A DNA stretch of 64,000 nucleotides from CAYRSS01 sp964426945 (GTDB taxonomy: Bacteria; Planctomycetota; Phycisphaerae; UBA1845). Under the pieces are notes generated by a model that saw only the letters and a program-made list of their open reading frames with translations, was not told the origin of the DNA and ran no database searches. Positions 1-8,410 of this stretch are shown piece by piece; position 1 is the stretch's first letter; each line of letters begins with the position of its first letter. A program made the position numbers and the translations under genes. The stretch is from the NCBI GenBank assembly GCA_964426945.1, contig CAYRSS010000003.1:98712-162711 (forward strand), given 5' to 3'.

Positions 1-174
1 GTGCTTGAGGAACTGAGCCTGCTCTACCAGGTCGGCCCGACAGCCGATCCCGTGCGATTCCGGACCGTCGTCACCGAGCTGCGCGCGCTCTACGGCCCTG
101 AGGGGTTGAATGACCCCGAAGCCCTCAACGCGCTGAGCGCGAGGCTCGAACCCGCGTCACCGGCACCGGGCTGA
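1..174 (+). CDS. C-terminal end of an unidentified protein (truncated by window edge)
   Basis: Frame 1 is open from the first base to a TGA at 172-174 and encodes 57 residues, starting VLEELSLLYQVG and ending EPASPAPG. The first codon is GTG, but the frame may continue to the left of the window, so the true start is unknown. The segment is rich in Leu, Arg and Glu and looks like a helical C-terminal tail. No motif allows a family assignment. It converges with the large secreted-protein gene ending at 418, and the 243 bases between them hold that gene's terminator. Confidence 0.5.
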   Translation: MLEELSLLYQVGPTADPVRFRTVVTELRALYGPEGLNDPEALNALSARLEPASPAPG

Positions 175-330
175 CGACCGCCCCTCCCGCGCGGCCCGCC
201 CCTCACAGAACCAAACGCGGGCAGCCGGCGATTGCGCCCCCAGCGCGCGGCCGACCGTCGCGCTGGGCGCTCTCCGACGGCCCATCAGACAGAAACCGTC
301 CGGACCGGACATGCGCCCAACGACGCGGGT

Positions 331-374
331 AAAAAGACACCCGCCCGCCGCCGGTGGAGACCGGGGCGGGCGGG
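331..374 (-). terminator. Rho-independent terminator of the giant secreted-protein gene
   Basis: On the minus strand, after the stop at 418, a GC hairpin forms with arms of about 15 bp (CCCGCCCGCC plus CCGGT, against ACCGG plus GGCGGGCGGG, with one bulged base) and the loop CTCC. It is followed by TGTCTTTTT. A second, perfect 8+1+8 palindrome (CACGCGCC/GGCGCGTG, 394-410) lies between the stop codon and this hairpin. No gene is seen in the rest of 175-417. Confidence 0.8.
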
Positions 375-417
375 CGGTTGAGAACTTATCGATCACGCGC
401 CTGGCGCGTGGTCGTTG

Positions 418-3400
418 TTACGGCGTGCAGCTGCCGCAGCTCACATCGAGGGTCACCTCGCCGACGTCGCCGCCAAACGCGTGCCACAGCGAGACGAAGT
501 ACTGCGTCCCATTGGTGGTCGCGAAGCAGACGTCCGACATCCAGCCGTTACCCTGGTCACCGCCGCCGATGCAGTCATCCTCGCCGCAGGCGACCTCGGT
601 AAAGGCGCCGCACGAACCCGTGTACACCGAGATGCCGGTGTCCGCCGTGCCGGTCGGGGCCGTGTTGCAGGTCTGGATCTGCACGTTCTGGCCGGTGCCG
701 GTGAACGTGAACCACTTCGTGCCGAAGGTCTCAGCCGTCGGCCCGTTGAAGTTGCACGACGCGTTCGGATCCGCCGGCTCCTCGGTGAAGCCGGTGTTGT
801 CGAACGTCATCGAGCTGCCGCAGGACACCGGGACCGGGCTCGCACAGGCGTCGCCATCGCCGGCGGCGTTGCACTCGATGTACAGCGTGCCGGTGTGGAA
901 GACGGTGGCGTCGAAGCCGCCGATGCGGACGAGGTACTCGTTACCCTGCACAACCGGCACCTCGAGGAACGAGGTGAAGTTGGCGCAGCCCGCGCCGTCG
1001 TCGTTGCAGCCCAGGAGCGAGAGCGCCCCGCAGGTGCCGACGCCGCCGTCGTACACGGCGATACGCGAGTCGTCATCCGTGGTGCCCGGCAGGGCATCAC
1101 CATCGCACAGGTCGAGGGTGAGAACGCCGGTGCAGGTCGCGGTGTACGAACGCCAGATGTCGTTCTCGAGCTGACCGCCGTCGCCGTTGAACTCGCAGCC
1201 GGTGCCAGGGTGACCCTGGCCGTCCGTCGTCGAGCCGATGGTCGAGAACGGCGTCGAACCGTCCTCGATCTCGCAGGCTTCAGCGCAGTTGTCGCCGTTG
1301 TTGTTGCACGCACCCGGGCAGGCAAACGCCGGGCAGGTCTCGCCGGCGACCCACAGGCCGCCGCCGTTGACGCACGTCGGCTCGTCGGTCGTGCCCGTGC
1401 ACTCACCATTGTTGCAGCAGGCGCCGGTCGGGCACGTGCCGCAGGTGAGCGTCGCGGTGTAGTCACGATCGCACCCGACGACGCCGTCGAAGCCGAACGC
1501 CAGCACCGCCGCAAAGTGGGTGCCCGGCGGCAGGCAGGCGGAGATGACCGCGGCCTCGCCGCAGTCACCGAACGCAGCCGTCACGCCGGCGTTGCAGTCC
1601 ACCGGAGCGGAGGTCAGGAAGATCGCCGTCGGGAACTCCGCGTCGACGGTCCACGTCACCTCCTGGTTGGGACCGGCAGGAATCGTGAACGCGTACCAGT
1701 CGGCGTCAGCACCGACGAACGGACCGTTGTTGCAGAATCCGCCTGAGCAGCGGCCGGCGCCGATGCCCGGGCAATCCGCGTCCACCGTGCAGGAGATCTC
1801 CGTCAGGTCGTGCCAGCCGCCCTGACCGCAGATCGTCTCGCCGCAGGTGACCGCGCCGGCGACGAACGGATCGGAGAAGCAGCCACCATTGGTGGTGTCC
1901 TCGTAATCCGGCGTGCAGGCGGGCTCGCCCTCGGCCGTGCCGGTGCACTCACCAATCACGCACGGGCAGTCTTCGCAGAGCACGCCGTAGCCGGCGAACT
2001 CGCCGCCCGGAACCAGCGGACCGCCGCCGCCACCGCCGAAGCGGGTGTCGGGGCCGTCGCCGGCCGCGTTGAGACCGCTGCCGTTCTGGTAGTTCGGGAG
2101 CGGGTTGCACAGACCGATGTTCGCCGAGACCTGACCACGGTCAGCGGCGTTGATGACGCCGTTGCCGTCAAGGTCGAAGCGGCAGATCTGGTCATCGCCC
2201 GTCTGGCCGATGTTGGCCGAGATCTGACCGCGGTCAGCGGCGTTGACCACGCCGTTGGCATCGGTGTCGGCGAAGCAGGTCTGACCGACCAGGGCGTTCA
2301 CGTCGCAGACGTAACCGGCGCCCTGCTCGCACTCGATCTCGCTGACCGCCTGCTCGCAACCCTCGGGGCCGCAGCACGCACCGGTGTCGCAGCGCGTCGG
2401 CGCGTCGGCACAGGTGATCGGCGTACCCTCAGTGTCGAGGCCGAACCAGGTGCCGGCGCAGTTGTCCTCGGTGGTATCCGAGCACTGACCAGCGCCCGTG
2501 CAGCAGCCCGCCGAGATCGGCGTGCAGTCGAGCGAAAGGACGTAGCTGGTGTTCAGCGCGGGCGGGCCGCAATCGGCGTTCGCCGCGAAGTCCGGACCGA
2601 CGAAGATGAACCACTCACCCGGAGGCAGGGTGGCCGTCTGCGAGCCCGGCGTGCCGCACGTCGCGGTGATACCGTCGCCGACGATGAAGATGTTGTCGCA
2701 GTCGACCACCAGCAGGATGAAAGCATCCGCCAGGAACTGGGACTCAAGGTCCACCGTGACTTCGGAGGTCTCGGTCAGCTCGAAGCGGTACCAGTCGGTG
2801 TCGCGCGTGGCGCCATCGGTATCGGCCGTGCCGCAAACCGTGTCACCGCACTCGATATCCGTGAACTGCTCCGTGGCCGGGTCGGCCGAGCAGCCGCTGT
2901 TGAGTTCCTGACCGCAGGCCTCGGGCTCCTGAACCGCACCGCCCGGACAGACGAGGTCCGGACACGGAGGCTCGGGCGCGCACGGACCCGGGCACTCGAC
3001 GTTGACCGTGATCGAGCCACGGGCCACGTCGAAGAACGAGCCGACCTGCACCACGTACGTGTTGCCGATCGTCAGGCCGTCGACGCACAGGTCGGAGGCG
3101 CCGTTCGTGCCGCCGTCGTCGTTGCAGCCGAGCTCATTGCCGCCGACGCCGCCGAGCGCGCTGCAGGCGCTGCTGGTGTCGTACACGGCGATGATCGTGT
3201 CGGCGCCGGTCGTGAAGACGCGGGCCGAGGTATCCGTCGCGACGAACGTCAGCCAGAAGTTGCCGGCACCCTGGGTTGTCGGGAACTCAGGCGGGTTGCC
3301 GGCCGGGAAGCAGGAGAACCCGGTGTCAACCGCCGCGGTCGTGAAGCACGAGTTGTCGATGGTGGTCGAGCCACCGCAGGCGATCGCCTCGGGCGTCCCG

Positions 3401-5214
3401 CAATTGTCGGGGCTGTCCTCGCAGGTGGTGGTACCGCAGGTCGAACCATCGCCCTGCCACGTACCGCCGCCCGGCGTGTTGAAGCAATCCACGGCGCCGA
3501 ACACAAAGCCGGAGCCCTGGTTGATGTCGAAGCAGTTCTCCTCGCCGGTGCAGCAGGCGCCCGACGGGTTGTCGCCGCACGGGCAGTCGATCTCGAGCGA
3601 GATGTTGCCGCGCGTGCTGCCAAAGAGGCTGCCGACCATCACGTAGTAGACACGGCCGATCTCGAGATTGATCTGGCCCTCGGTGCAGGCGGAGCCGTGG
3701 CTCGCGCAGTCACCGCACTCCTTGCTGCTCGTGCGGATCTCGAGCATGTTGGCGATGTTGCAGCCGTCGCAGAAGCCGTTGGCGGTGCCGCAGGTGGAGC
3801 CCGGCGTGCTCGGAACACACTCCGCGATGCAGTGGCCGCCCGGACCGCACTCGGCGTCGCTCGTGCACGAGGCACCCTGCGGGGCGAGGATCGAAACGAT
3901 CGTGTGGCTCGCTGCATCGGGCTCGGCGTCGGTGCCGCAGGTGCGGACGCGGGCCGAGGTGTGCGTGGCCACGAACTTGTACCACTGCGTGGACCGCGGC
4001 ACGATCGCCGTGAACGGCGAGGCCGGATCGGTCACGAGTTCCAGGTTGGCGTCGAACCCGAGGCCGACGTTGTTGGTCTGGATCGTGTCCCCGCACTCGA
4101 CCAGCTCAGCGAAGCACGGCGTCGTGTTCGGCTGATTGCCGCAAGTCGGGTTGATCTCGGCGCAGGTCTGGTTCGCGTGGAACCGGTTCGGCGAGATGCA
4201 CGCGAGGGCGTTGACGTTATCCGTGCAGCTCTGCGCGATGTCGTCGCAGCAGGCGCCATCCGGAAGGACGTCCGTCGAGTAGTCCACGCGCATCAGGATA
4301 TGCATGTTCGGGAAGCCGATAGCCGCGAGGCTCGTGTAGTTCGTGATGCCGCAGTCGGGGGCCTTGATGAAGCTCGGCGCGCTCTGGCCGGCGGCGTTGC
4401 TGCCCATGAAGAACGCACCGCCGTCACCACCAGCAGCGGGATCGCGGTCGGGCGCGAAGACCTCGACCATGATGCTGGAATTCGCCGGAATGATGACCGG
4501 CGGGACGAACGTCGCCGTCTGAATGCTCAGGCCGACGTTCGGCACGACGACCGGCAGCGACCTGACCAGCGTGCGATTCGCCACCGTCGGCGGGCAGGCC
4601 GTGACGGTGTAGATATTCACGTTCACCGTGAAGGCCGGGTTGTTGGCCTCGACGCCGAAATCGACGCAGTTGATCGTCACCTGCTGACCGGCCGTGATGC
4701 CGGTGGCCAAGTTGAAGCACCGGGCGAACGCGTTCTCCGCCGTGATGCCGCCGCCGGCGCAGGCCACGCCGCCGCCGACCACCGTGTTCGGATCGGTGTT
4801 CTGCGTGAGCGTCAGCGGACCGCAGCCGGGGCCGCGGAACGGATCGGTGCCGAAGTCGGGGAACGTCGCCAGATCGTCCTCGACGCGACGGGATCGCTGC
4901 TGGAAGAACTCAGCGAACTCCTCGGCGGTCGAGCCCAGCGAGCCATGGATCACGCGGTCCCCCGCCTCCGACAGCCCCGAAGTCGCCACGGGAGTGGTCG
5001 TCTTGAGCGCAATGCCGGAAACAGCGGGAGCCGCGGCCGGCGCGGCAGCGCCGCCCGCCAGGGCCTGCTGCTTCGTCTGGTTCCGGCTGTTGCCCGAACC
5101 GGACTTGGTCGAGCTTCCCCCCGCGTGGGCGGGCGAGAAGCCGCCGGTCAGCACGACGCCGGTACACAGCGCCGCGATGCCGAGTGTCGCGATCACACCA
5201 AACATCTTTTTCAT
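418..5214 (-). CDS. Giant secreted cysteine-rich repeat protein with internal dockerin-like pair
   Basis: The protein has 1598 residues. ATG at 5214 is chosen because GGAGG lies about 10 bases upstream and the product begins MKKMFGVIATLG, a signal peptide ending near SPAHA. The body alternates PPC-like beta domains (repeated 'CGDT...DWY.F' and 'W..YTAT' units) with short Cys-rich knobs starting GACC or GCC, near residues 345, 570, 930, 960 and 1335. A double EF-hand, dockerin-like segment (motif NAADRGQISANIG, then NAADRGQVSANIG) occupies about 980-1050. It is followed by a QNGSG/RFG/EFAG tail shared with the protein at 36118-37476. Such modules usually mediate extracellular or cell-surface assembly; function here is inferred only. 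The gene stands alone and has a strong terminator at 331-374. Long antisense frames over it are GC artefacts. Confidence 0.85.
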   Translation of the reverse strand: MKKMFGVIATLGIAALCTGVVLTGGFSPAHAGGSSTKSGSGNSRNQTKQQALAGGAAAPAAAPAVSGIALKTTTPVATSGLSEAGDRVIHGSLGSTAEEFAEFFQQRSRRVEDDLATFPDFGTDPFRGPGCGPLTLTQNTDPNTVVGGGVACAGGGITAENAFARCFNLATGITAGQQVTINCVDFGVEANNPAFTVNVNIYTVTACPPTVANRTLVRSLPVVVPNVGLSIQTATFVPPVIIPANSSIMVEVFAPDRDPAAGGDGGAFFMGSNAAGQSAPSFIKAPDCGITNYTSLAAIGFPNMHILMRVDYSTDVLPDGACCDDIAQSCTDNVNALACISPNRFHANQTCAEINPTCGNQPNTTPCFAELVECGDTIQTNNVGLGFDANLELVTDPASPFTAIVPRSTQWYKFVATHTSARVRTCGTDAEPDAASHTIVSILAPQGASCTSDAECGPGGHCIAECVPSTPGSTCGTANGFCDGCNIANMLEIRTSSKECGDCASHGSACTEGQINLEIGRVYYVMVGSLFGSTRGNISLEIDCPCGDNPSGACCTGEENCFDINQGSGFVFGAVDCFNTPGGGTWQGDGSTCGTTTCEDSPDNCGTPEAIACGGSTTIDNSCFTTAAVDTGFSCFPAGNPPEFPTTQGAGNFWLTFVATDTSARVFTTGADTIIAVYDTSSACSALGGVGGNELGCNDDGGTNGASDLCVDGLTIGNTYVVQVGSFFDVARGSITVNVECPGPCAPEPPCPDLVCPGGAVQEPEACGQELNSGCSADPATEQFTDIECGDTVCGTADTDGATRDTDWYRFELTETSEVTVDLESQFLADAFILLVVDCDNIFIVGDGITATCGTPGSQTATLPPGEWFIFVGPDFAANADCGPPALNTSYVLSLDCTPISAGCCTGAGQCSDTTEDNCAGTWFGLDTEGTPITCADAPTRCDTGACCGPEGCEQAVSEIECEQGAGYVCDVNALVGQTCFADTDANGVVNAADRGQISANIGQTGDDQICRFDLDGNGVINAADRGQVSANIGLCNPLPNYQNGSGLNAAGDGPDTRFGGGGGGPLVPGGEFAGYGVLCEDCPCVIGECTGTAEGEPACTPDYEDTTNGGCFSDPFVAGAVTCGETICGQGGWHDLTEISCTVDADCPGIGAGRCSGGFCNNGPFVGADADWYAFTIPAGPNQEVTWTVDAEFPTAIFLTSAPVDCNAGVTAAFGDCGEAAVISACLPPGTHFAAVLAFGFDGVVGCDRDYTATLTCGTCPTGACCNNGECTGTTDEPTCVNGGGLWVAGETCPAFACPGACNNNGDNCAEACEIEDGSTPFSTIGSTTDGQGHPGTGCEFNGDGGQLENDIWRSYTATCTGVLTLDLCDGDALPGTTDDDSRIAVYDGGVGTCGALSLLGCNDDGAGCANFTSFLEVPVVQGNEYLVRIGGFDATVFHTGTLYIECNAAGDGDACASPVPVSCGSSMTFDNTGFTEEPADPNASCNFNGPTAETFGTKWFTFTGTGQNVQIQTCNTAPTGTADTGISVYTGSCGAFTEVACGEDDCIGGGDQGNGWMSDVCFATTNGTQYFVSLWHAFGGDVGEVTLDVSCGSCTP

Positions 5215-6031
5215 CGTTGAAACTCCCTCCAACTGAGTGATCCAGCCCCGCGCGGCGTTACAGGCACGACCCTCACCGCGACACGGTGTTCGACCCACTG
5301 GATAAACCGCTATGGCCCGGGCGTACGACGCCGCGGGTCAGGATTCGCAAGCTCAAGTCACTTCGACGGAGAACGCCACTGCGCAACATCTCCGTCGCTT
5401 ACCGGACGGCCGACAGTGCGAATTCATCGCGCCGGCGGGCGCAGAGCCCGGTTAGACAAAATACGACAACGAATGCGGGAAACCCCCCAGACCAGCCCTG
5501 TGCGTGCTCCCCTCAACGACCGACAGGATCGCAAACACTGATTGTGCGGATTCCCACCCTGCAAGTCAATGTTTTTCTGGACCATGGCAGGCAATCCTCA
5601 AGGGTTTCCGACGCTTCCCCAAGGCCCGCAGGACTGCGATCGGGGGCCGACATCCCGGGCCGACGATCGCTCCAATCCGCCCAAACCACCCAATCGACCG
5701 CCGCCTGCGGCCGCGGTCCGCGCAGCGAGGCGCGCGCGACCCTCCATGCTTTCGCGTAGCACCTTAATCGGTATGCCTCTTTCCCAGGCTTAGCAGAAAC
5801 GGGGGAATCCACCCGTCATATTGGGTGGAGCGCTCCGGATGTGCCGCGCTGAAGCGGGCGGTTTGCCGCCTGCCAACGCAGGGGAGCGGACTGCGGCGCG
5901 GCCGCTTGGAGCGAAGCTGACAGAATCACACTTTGGAATGATCCGCGCGATTTCTGCGCGATGCGGGCGGCGCCCTGCGGGCGGGCTGTATCTGCGATTG
6001 TCGTGACGCGGCCGGAACGCGGAAGGGTACT
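5215..6031. other. 817-base region without a convincing gene
   Basis: Upstream of the giant secreted-protein gene, with a noticeably less GC-rich stretch near 5330-5580. Open frames here look non-coding: arginine-rich, with no motif. Visible structures include a 7-bp stem TCCACCC/GGGTGGA at about 5808-5828 and a hairpin GCGGGCGG/CCGCCTGC near 5856-5875. On the minus strand, about 5690-5800 carries a stretch resembling the core of a c-di-GMP-I riboswitch (AGGCATACC ... GGTGCTACGCGAAAGC ... GGGTC), discussed as a finding. It would lie about 480-590 bases upstream of the start at 5214. No promoter could be assigned with confidence. Confidence 0.4.
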
Positions 6032-6253
6032 TCAGCGGACGTGCCAGCGGGTGAGGCGGCTACCGCGGTCGTTGAGGAGCATCATGTCGATGTCCTCCTG
6101 CAGGGCCCCGCGGTCGCGCTCGCGGATCATGTTGTAGCGGTGCTCCCGCTCGTGGGCGGTGACGCCGAGTCCGGGCTTGGTCGAGCAGCCGCCGAGAAGG
6201 GTGAGGCTGACCAGCAGGGTAAGAAAACCGCCGAAGTAGTGCTTGTTCGTCAT
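6032..6253 (-). CDS. Small lipoprotein, function unknown
   Basis: A 73-residue protein starting MTNKHYFGGF with a hydrophobic signal and a lipobox ending at Cys23 (LLGGC), so it is probably lipid-anchored. The mature part is short, charged and helical (motif AHEREHRYNMIRERDRG) and ends in HVR. The ATG at 6253 is chosen because the signal sequence starts there; the frame extends upstream only as a shadow of the neighbouring gene. I do not recognise a family. It lies 119 bases downstream of, and on the same strand as, the YkgJ-like gene. Confidence 0.6.
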   Translation of the reverse strand: MTNKHYFGGFLTLLVSLTLLGGCSTKPGLGVTAHEREHRYNMIRERDRGALQEDIDMMLLNDRGSRLTRWHVR

Positions 6254-6372
6254 GTCTGTCCCTGTCGAGCAAACCTGCGGCATGGCCCGCCTGTCCCGTG
6301 AAAGCGGGCCGAATTCTAGCGGCCCGTCAGGGGTTCCGCAAGCCGGTCGCGCCGACCTGGTTCGTCGCGTAA

Positions 6373-6831
6373 TCACCAGCTCCGCTGGGTGCGGGCGGTC
6401 TCGATCTGCACGTAGGTATGGCTCCGGCCGGAGTCGACGCCCGGACAATTGCGCCCGACTCGCTCCCAGTCCTTCTCCGACCGGAGATTCTCCGTCCAGA
6501 AGGGCCAGGTGCGGCACTGCAGCGGCCGGACCGGATAGATGCCGCACATCGCCTTGCCCCCCTCCCGCCGGAGAAAAATGCAGTCGCCGTCGGATCGCTC
6601 GGTCAGGCTGAAGCGCAGTCCGACACGGCGAACGTAGGTGCTGTCGAGCTGACCGTCCTCCCGGCCGAGAAACTTCGCGATCCCCGCGAGCTCCTCCCGG
6701 GTCGCCCAAACGTACCCCGGCGCCCCGCTGCAGCAGTTGCCGCATTGGGTGCAGGTGAAGGACAGGCCGTCCTTGTACCACTTCTCCTTCGCCACGCTGT
6801 CCTCCGGAAGCTTCTGCTCAGGGCTGACCAC
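6373..6831 (-). CDS. YkgJ/UPF0153 family cysteine-cluster protein
   Basis: A 152-residue cytoplasmic protein with the YkgJ pattern: an N-terminal FTCTQCGNCCSG motif, then CIFLRREGG, then CGIYPVRPLQCRTWPFW, and a later Cys in GRNCPG. These cysteines are expected to bind zinc or an iron-sulfur cluster; the biochemical role of the family is not settled. Length fits the family. It starts at the first ATG (MVSPEQKLPED). It is divergent from the S41 protease gene, with 192 bases between starts. Confidence 0.85.
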   Translation of the reverse strand: MVSPEQKLPEDSVAKEKWYKDGLSFTCTQCGNCCSGAPGYVWATREELAGIAKFLGREDGQLDSTYVRRVGLRFSLTERSDGDCIFLRREGGKAMCGIYPVRPLQCRTWPFWTENLRSEKDWERVGRNCPGVDSGRSHTYVQIETARTQRSW

Positions 6832-7023
6832 GGTCCGCTAATCCCCAATCGACCCGGTCTTGCCCGAACCCTGCGGCCTCCTCCCAGCCTATCCCCCGCC
6901 CCGGCGGCTGTCACCCCCGAGCTGCGCACTCGGCCCGTCCGCCGAAATCGACGATGTACCCTCGCGCAGGCCCCGATCGCCGCGAACGGCCGTGGTCCGC
7001 GCGCTCGGAAACGCTGCGCCGCC

Positions 7024-8253
7024 ATGACCCACAAGACCAGTCTCATCTGGCTGACCATCTTCATCATGGCGGCTGTCATGTTCACGCGCCTGCCCCAGAT
7101 GATCGCCAGCCAGGATTCCGTCGTCCGGACGTTCAGTCCGCTCGTCGAGGTCGACGCGCTCGCTCGAAAGTTCTACATCGAGCCGGTGGAGGAACCGCGT
7201 CTCGTCGAGGGGGCGCTCCGCGGCATGATGTCCGAGCTCGACCCCTACTCCGACTACCTCTCGCCGGCACACCTGGAGATCCATCGTCGCCGACAGAGGG
7301 GCGAGCATGTCGGCGTGGGCATCGAGATGGCGACTCGAGACGGGGCGCTGATTGTGCTGACCGCATTGCCGGGGAGCCCGGCGGCCGACGCTGGCGTGGC
7401 CTCCGGCGACGTGATCGAGGCGATTGACGGCGAGGACGCGCACCGGATGTCGTTGCTCGCCGCCGACGCGCGCCTCAATGGACCGAACGGCGCGCCCGTC
7501 AGCCTCAGGCTGCGCAGCGGGCGAGGCGCGGCTTCCAGAGAGATTACGCTCGTCCGGCGTGCGATCGATACGCCGACCGTGTCGGGCCTGGGCAGGCTCG
7601 GCGACGGCCGTGAATCCTACTACCTCGATGAGCAGAGGCGGTTGGCCTACATCCGTATCACACGGTTCGCAGAGCAGACCGACGAGGAGTTCCGCCGCGC
7701 GCTGCGTGACGTGCTGACCGCCGGCGCCGAGGGGCTGGTGTTGGATCTCCGCGGCAACGCCGGCGGGCTGATGCGCCAGGCGCTCAGCGTTCTGGACCAC
7801 TTCGTCGCAGAAGGGCTGCTGTTGTCAACCGTGACCCGGCGACAGGCGGTGCACGACTACGCTGCCTCCGGGCAGGCCGACGCCGCGGACCTTGCGATTG
7901 TGGTGCTGATCGACGGCGCCTCGGCCAGCGCCTCGGAGATCGTTGCCGGCGTGCTGCAGGACCGGGGGCGCGCGGTCATCGCCGGTGAGCGGAGCTACGG
8001 CAAGGGCTCGGTGCAGCACCTGATCCACCTCACCGAGAATGCCGGCGCCGTGAAGCTGACGACCGCGTACTACCGCCTGCCGAGCGGGCGGATGCTGCAC
8101 CGCGCGCCGGGGGCTTCCCCTGCGGCGGACTGGGGAGTCCGGCCCGACGTCGCCATCGTCTGGCAAGATGGCGCGGACTCAGCCGACAACGCCTGGTCCG
8201 CGGAGATCCGATCACTCCTCGAGGGCGAAATCGCGCGGGAGCGGTTGCCGTGA
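7024..8253 (+). CDS. S41 family C-terminal processing protease
   Basis: A 409-residue protein with one N-terminal membrane helix (about residues 6-22), a PDZ domain (about 85-170, with GVGIEM and GSPAADAG) and a tail-specific protease domain. The probable catalytic dyad is Ser302 in the SASASEI motif and Lys327 in SYGKGSVQ, with the 25-residue spacing seen in Prc/CtpA enzymes. These proteases cleave periplasmic or envelope proteins from C-terminal tails. ATG at 7024 is used because the membrane helix follows directly; the longer upstream frame is arginine-rich and runs antisense into the YkgJ gene. It precedes pheA by 157 bases, and a promoter lies in the gap. Confidence 0.92.
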   Translation: MTHKTSLIWLTIFIMAAVMFTRLPQMIASQDSVVRTFSPLVEVDALARKFYIEPVEEPRLVEGALRGMMSELDPYSDYLSPAHLEIHRRRQRGEHVGVGIEMATRDGALIVLTALPGSPAADAGVASGDVIEAIDGEDAHRMSLLAADARLNGPNGAPVSLRLRSGRGAASREITLVRRAIDTPTVSGLGRLGDGRESYYLDEQRRLAYIRITRFAEQTDEEFRRALRDVLTAGAEGLVLDLRGNAGGLMRQALSVLDHFVAEGLLLSTVTRRQAVHDYAASGQADAADLAIVVLIDGASASASEIVAGVLQDRGRAVIAGERSYGKGSVQHLIHLTENAGAVKLTTAYYRLPSGRMLHRAPGASPAADWGVRPDVAIVWQDGADSADNAWSAEIRSLLEGEIARERLP

Positions 8254-8309
8254 GCCGCGGGGCACAGGCACGCCCTGTCACCCGGAATCGCCTCGCTCCG
8301 CGGGCCGAC

Positions 8310-8338
8310 TTGGTGCGCACCATCGTGCCGCGTACACT
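8310..8338 (+). promoter_or_regulatory. Predicted sigma70-type promoter of pheA
   Basis: TTGGTG at 8310-8315 and TACACT at 8333-8338 are separated by 17 bases and lie 72 bases upstream of the pheA ATG, in the gap after the protease gene. Match by eye only. Confidence 0.45.
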
Positions 8339-8410
8339 CGACGGATACCGTCAGCCGCAGCATCCCCGTCCCCCAGCGCCGCGGCCGGACCGCGGCTTCA
8401 GGATGGTGCC

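Noticed and set aside
1810..5220. 1136-residue plus-strand open frame, and 415-1746 beside it
   Set aside because: It is antisense to the giant secreted-protein gene, arginine/alanine-rich, with no motif, signal or ribosome site. High GC content leaves antisense frames open.
5286..5759. 157-residue open frame in the large intergenic region
   Set aside because: Low-complexity, no ribosome site, no recognisable fold, and its overlap with another equally poor frame suggests non-coding DNA.
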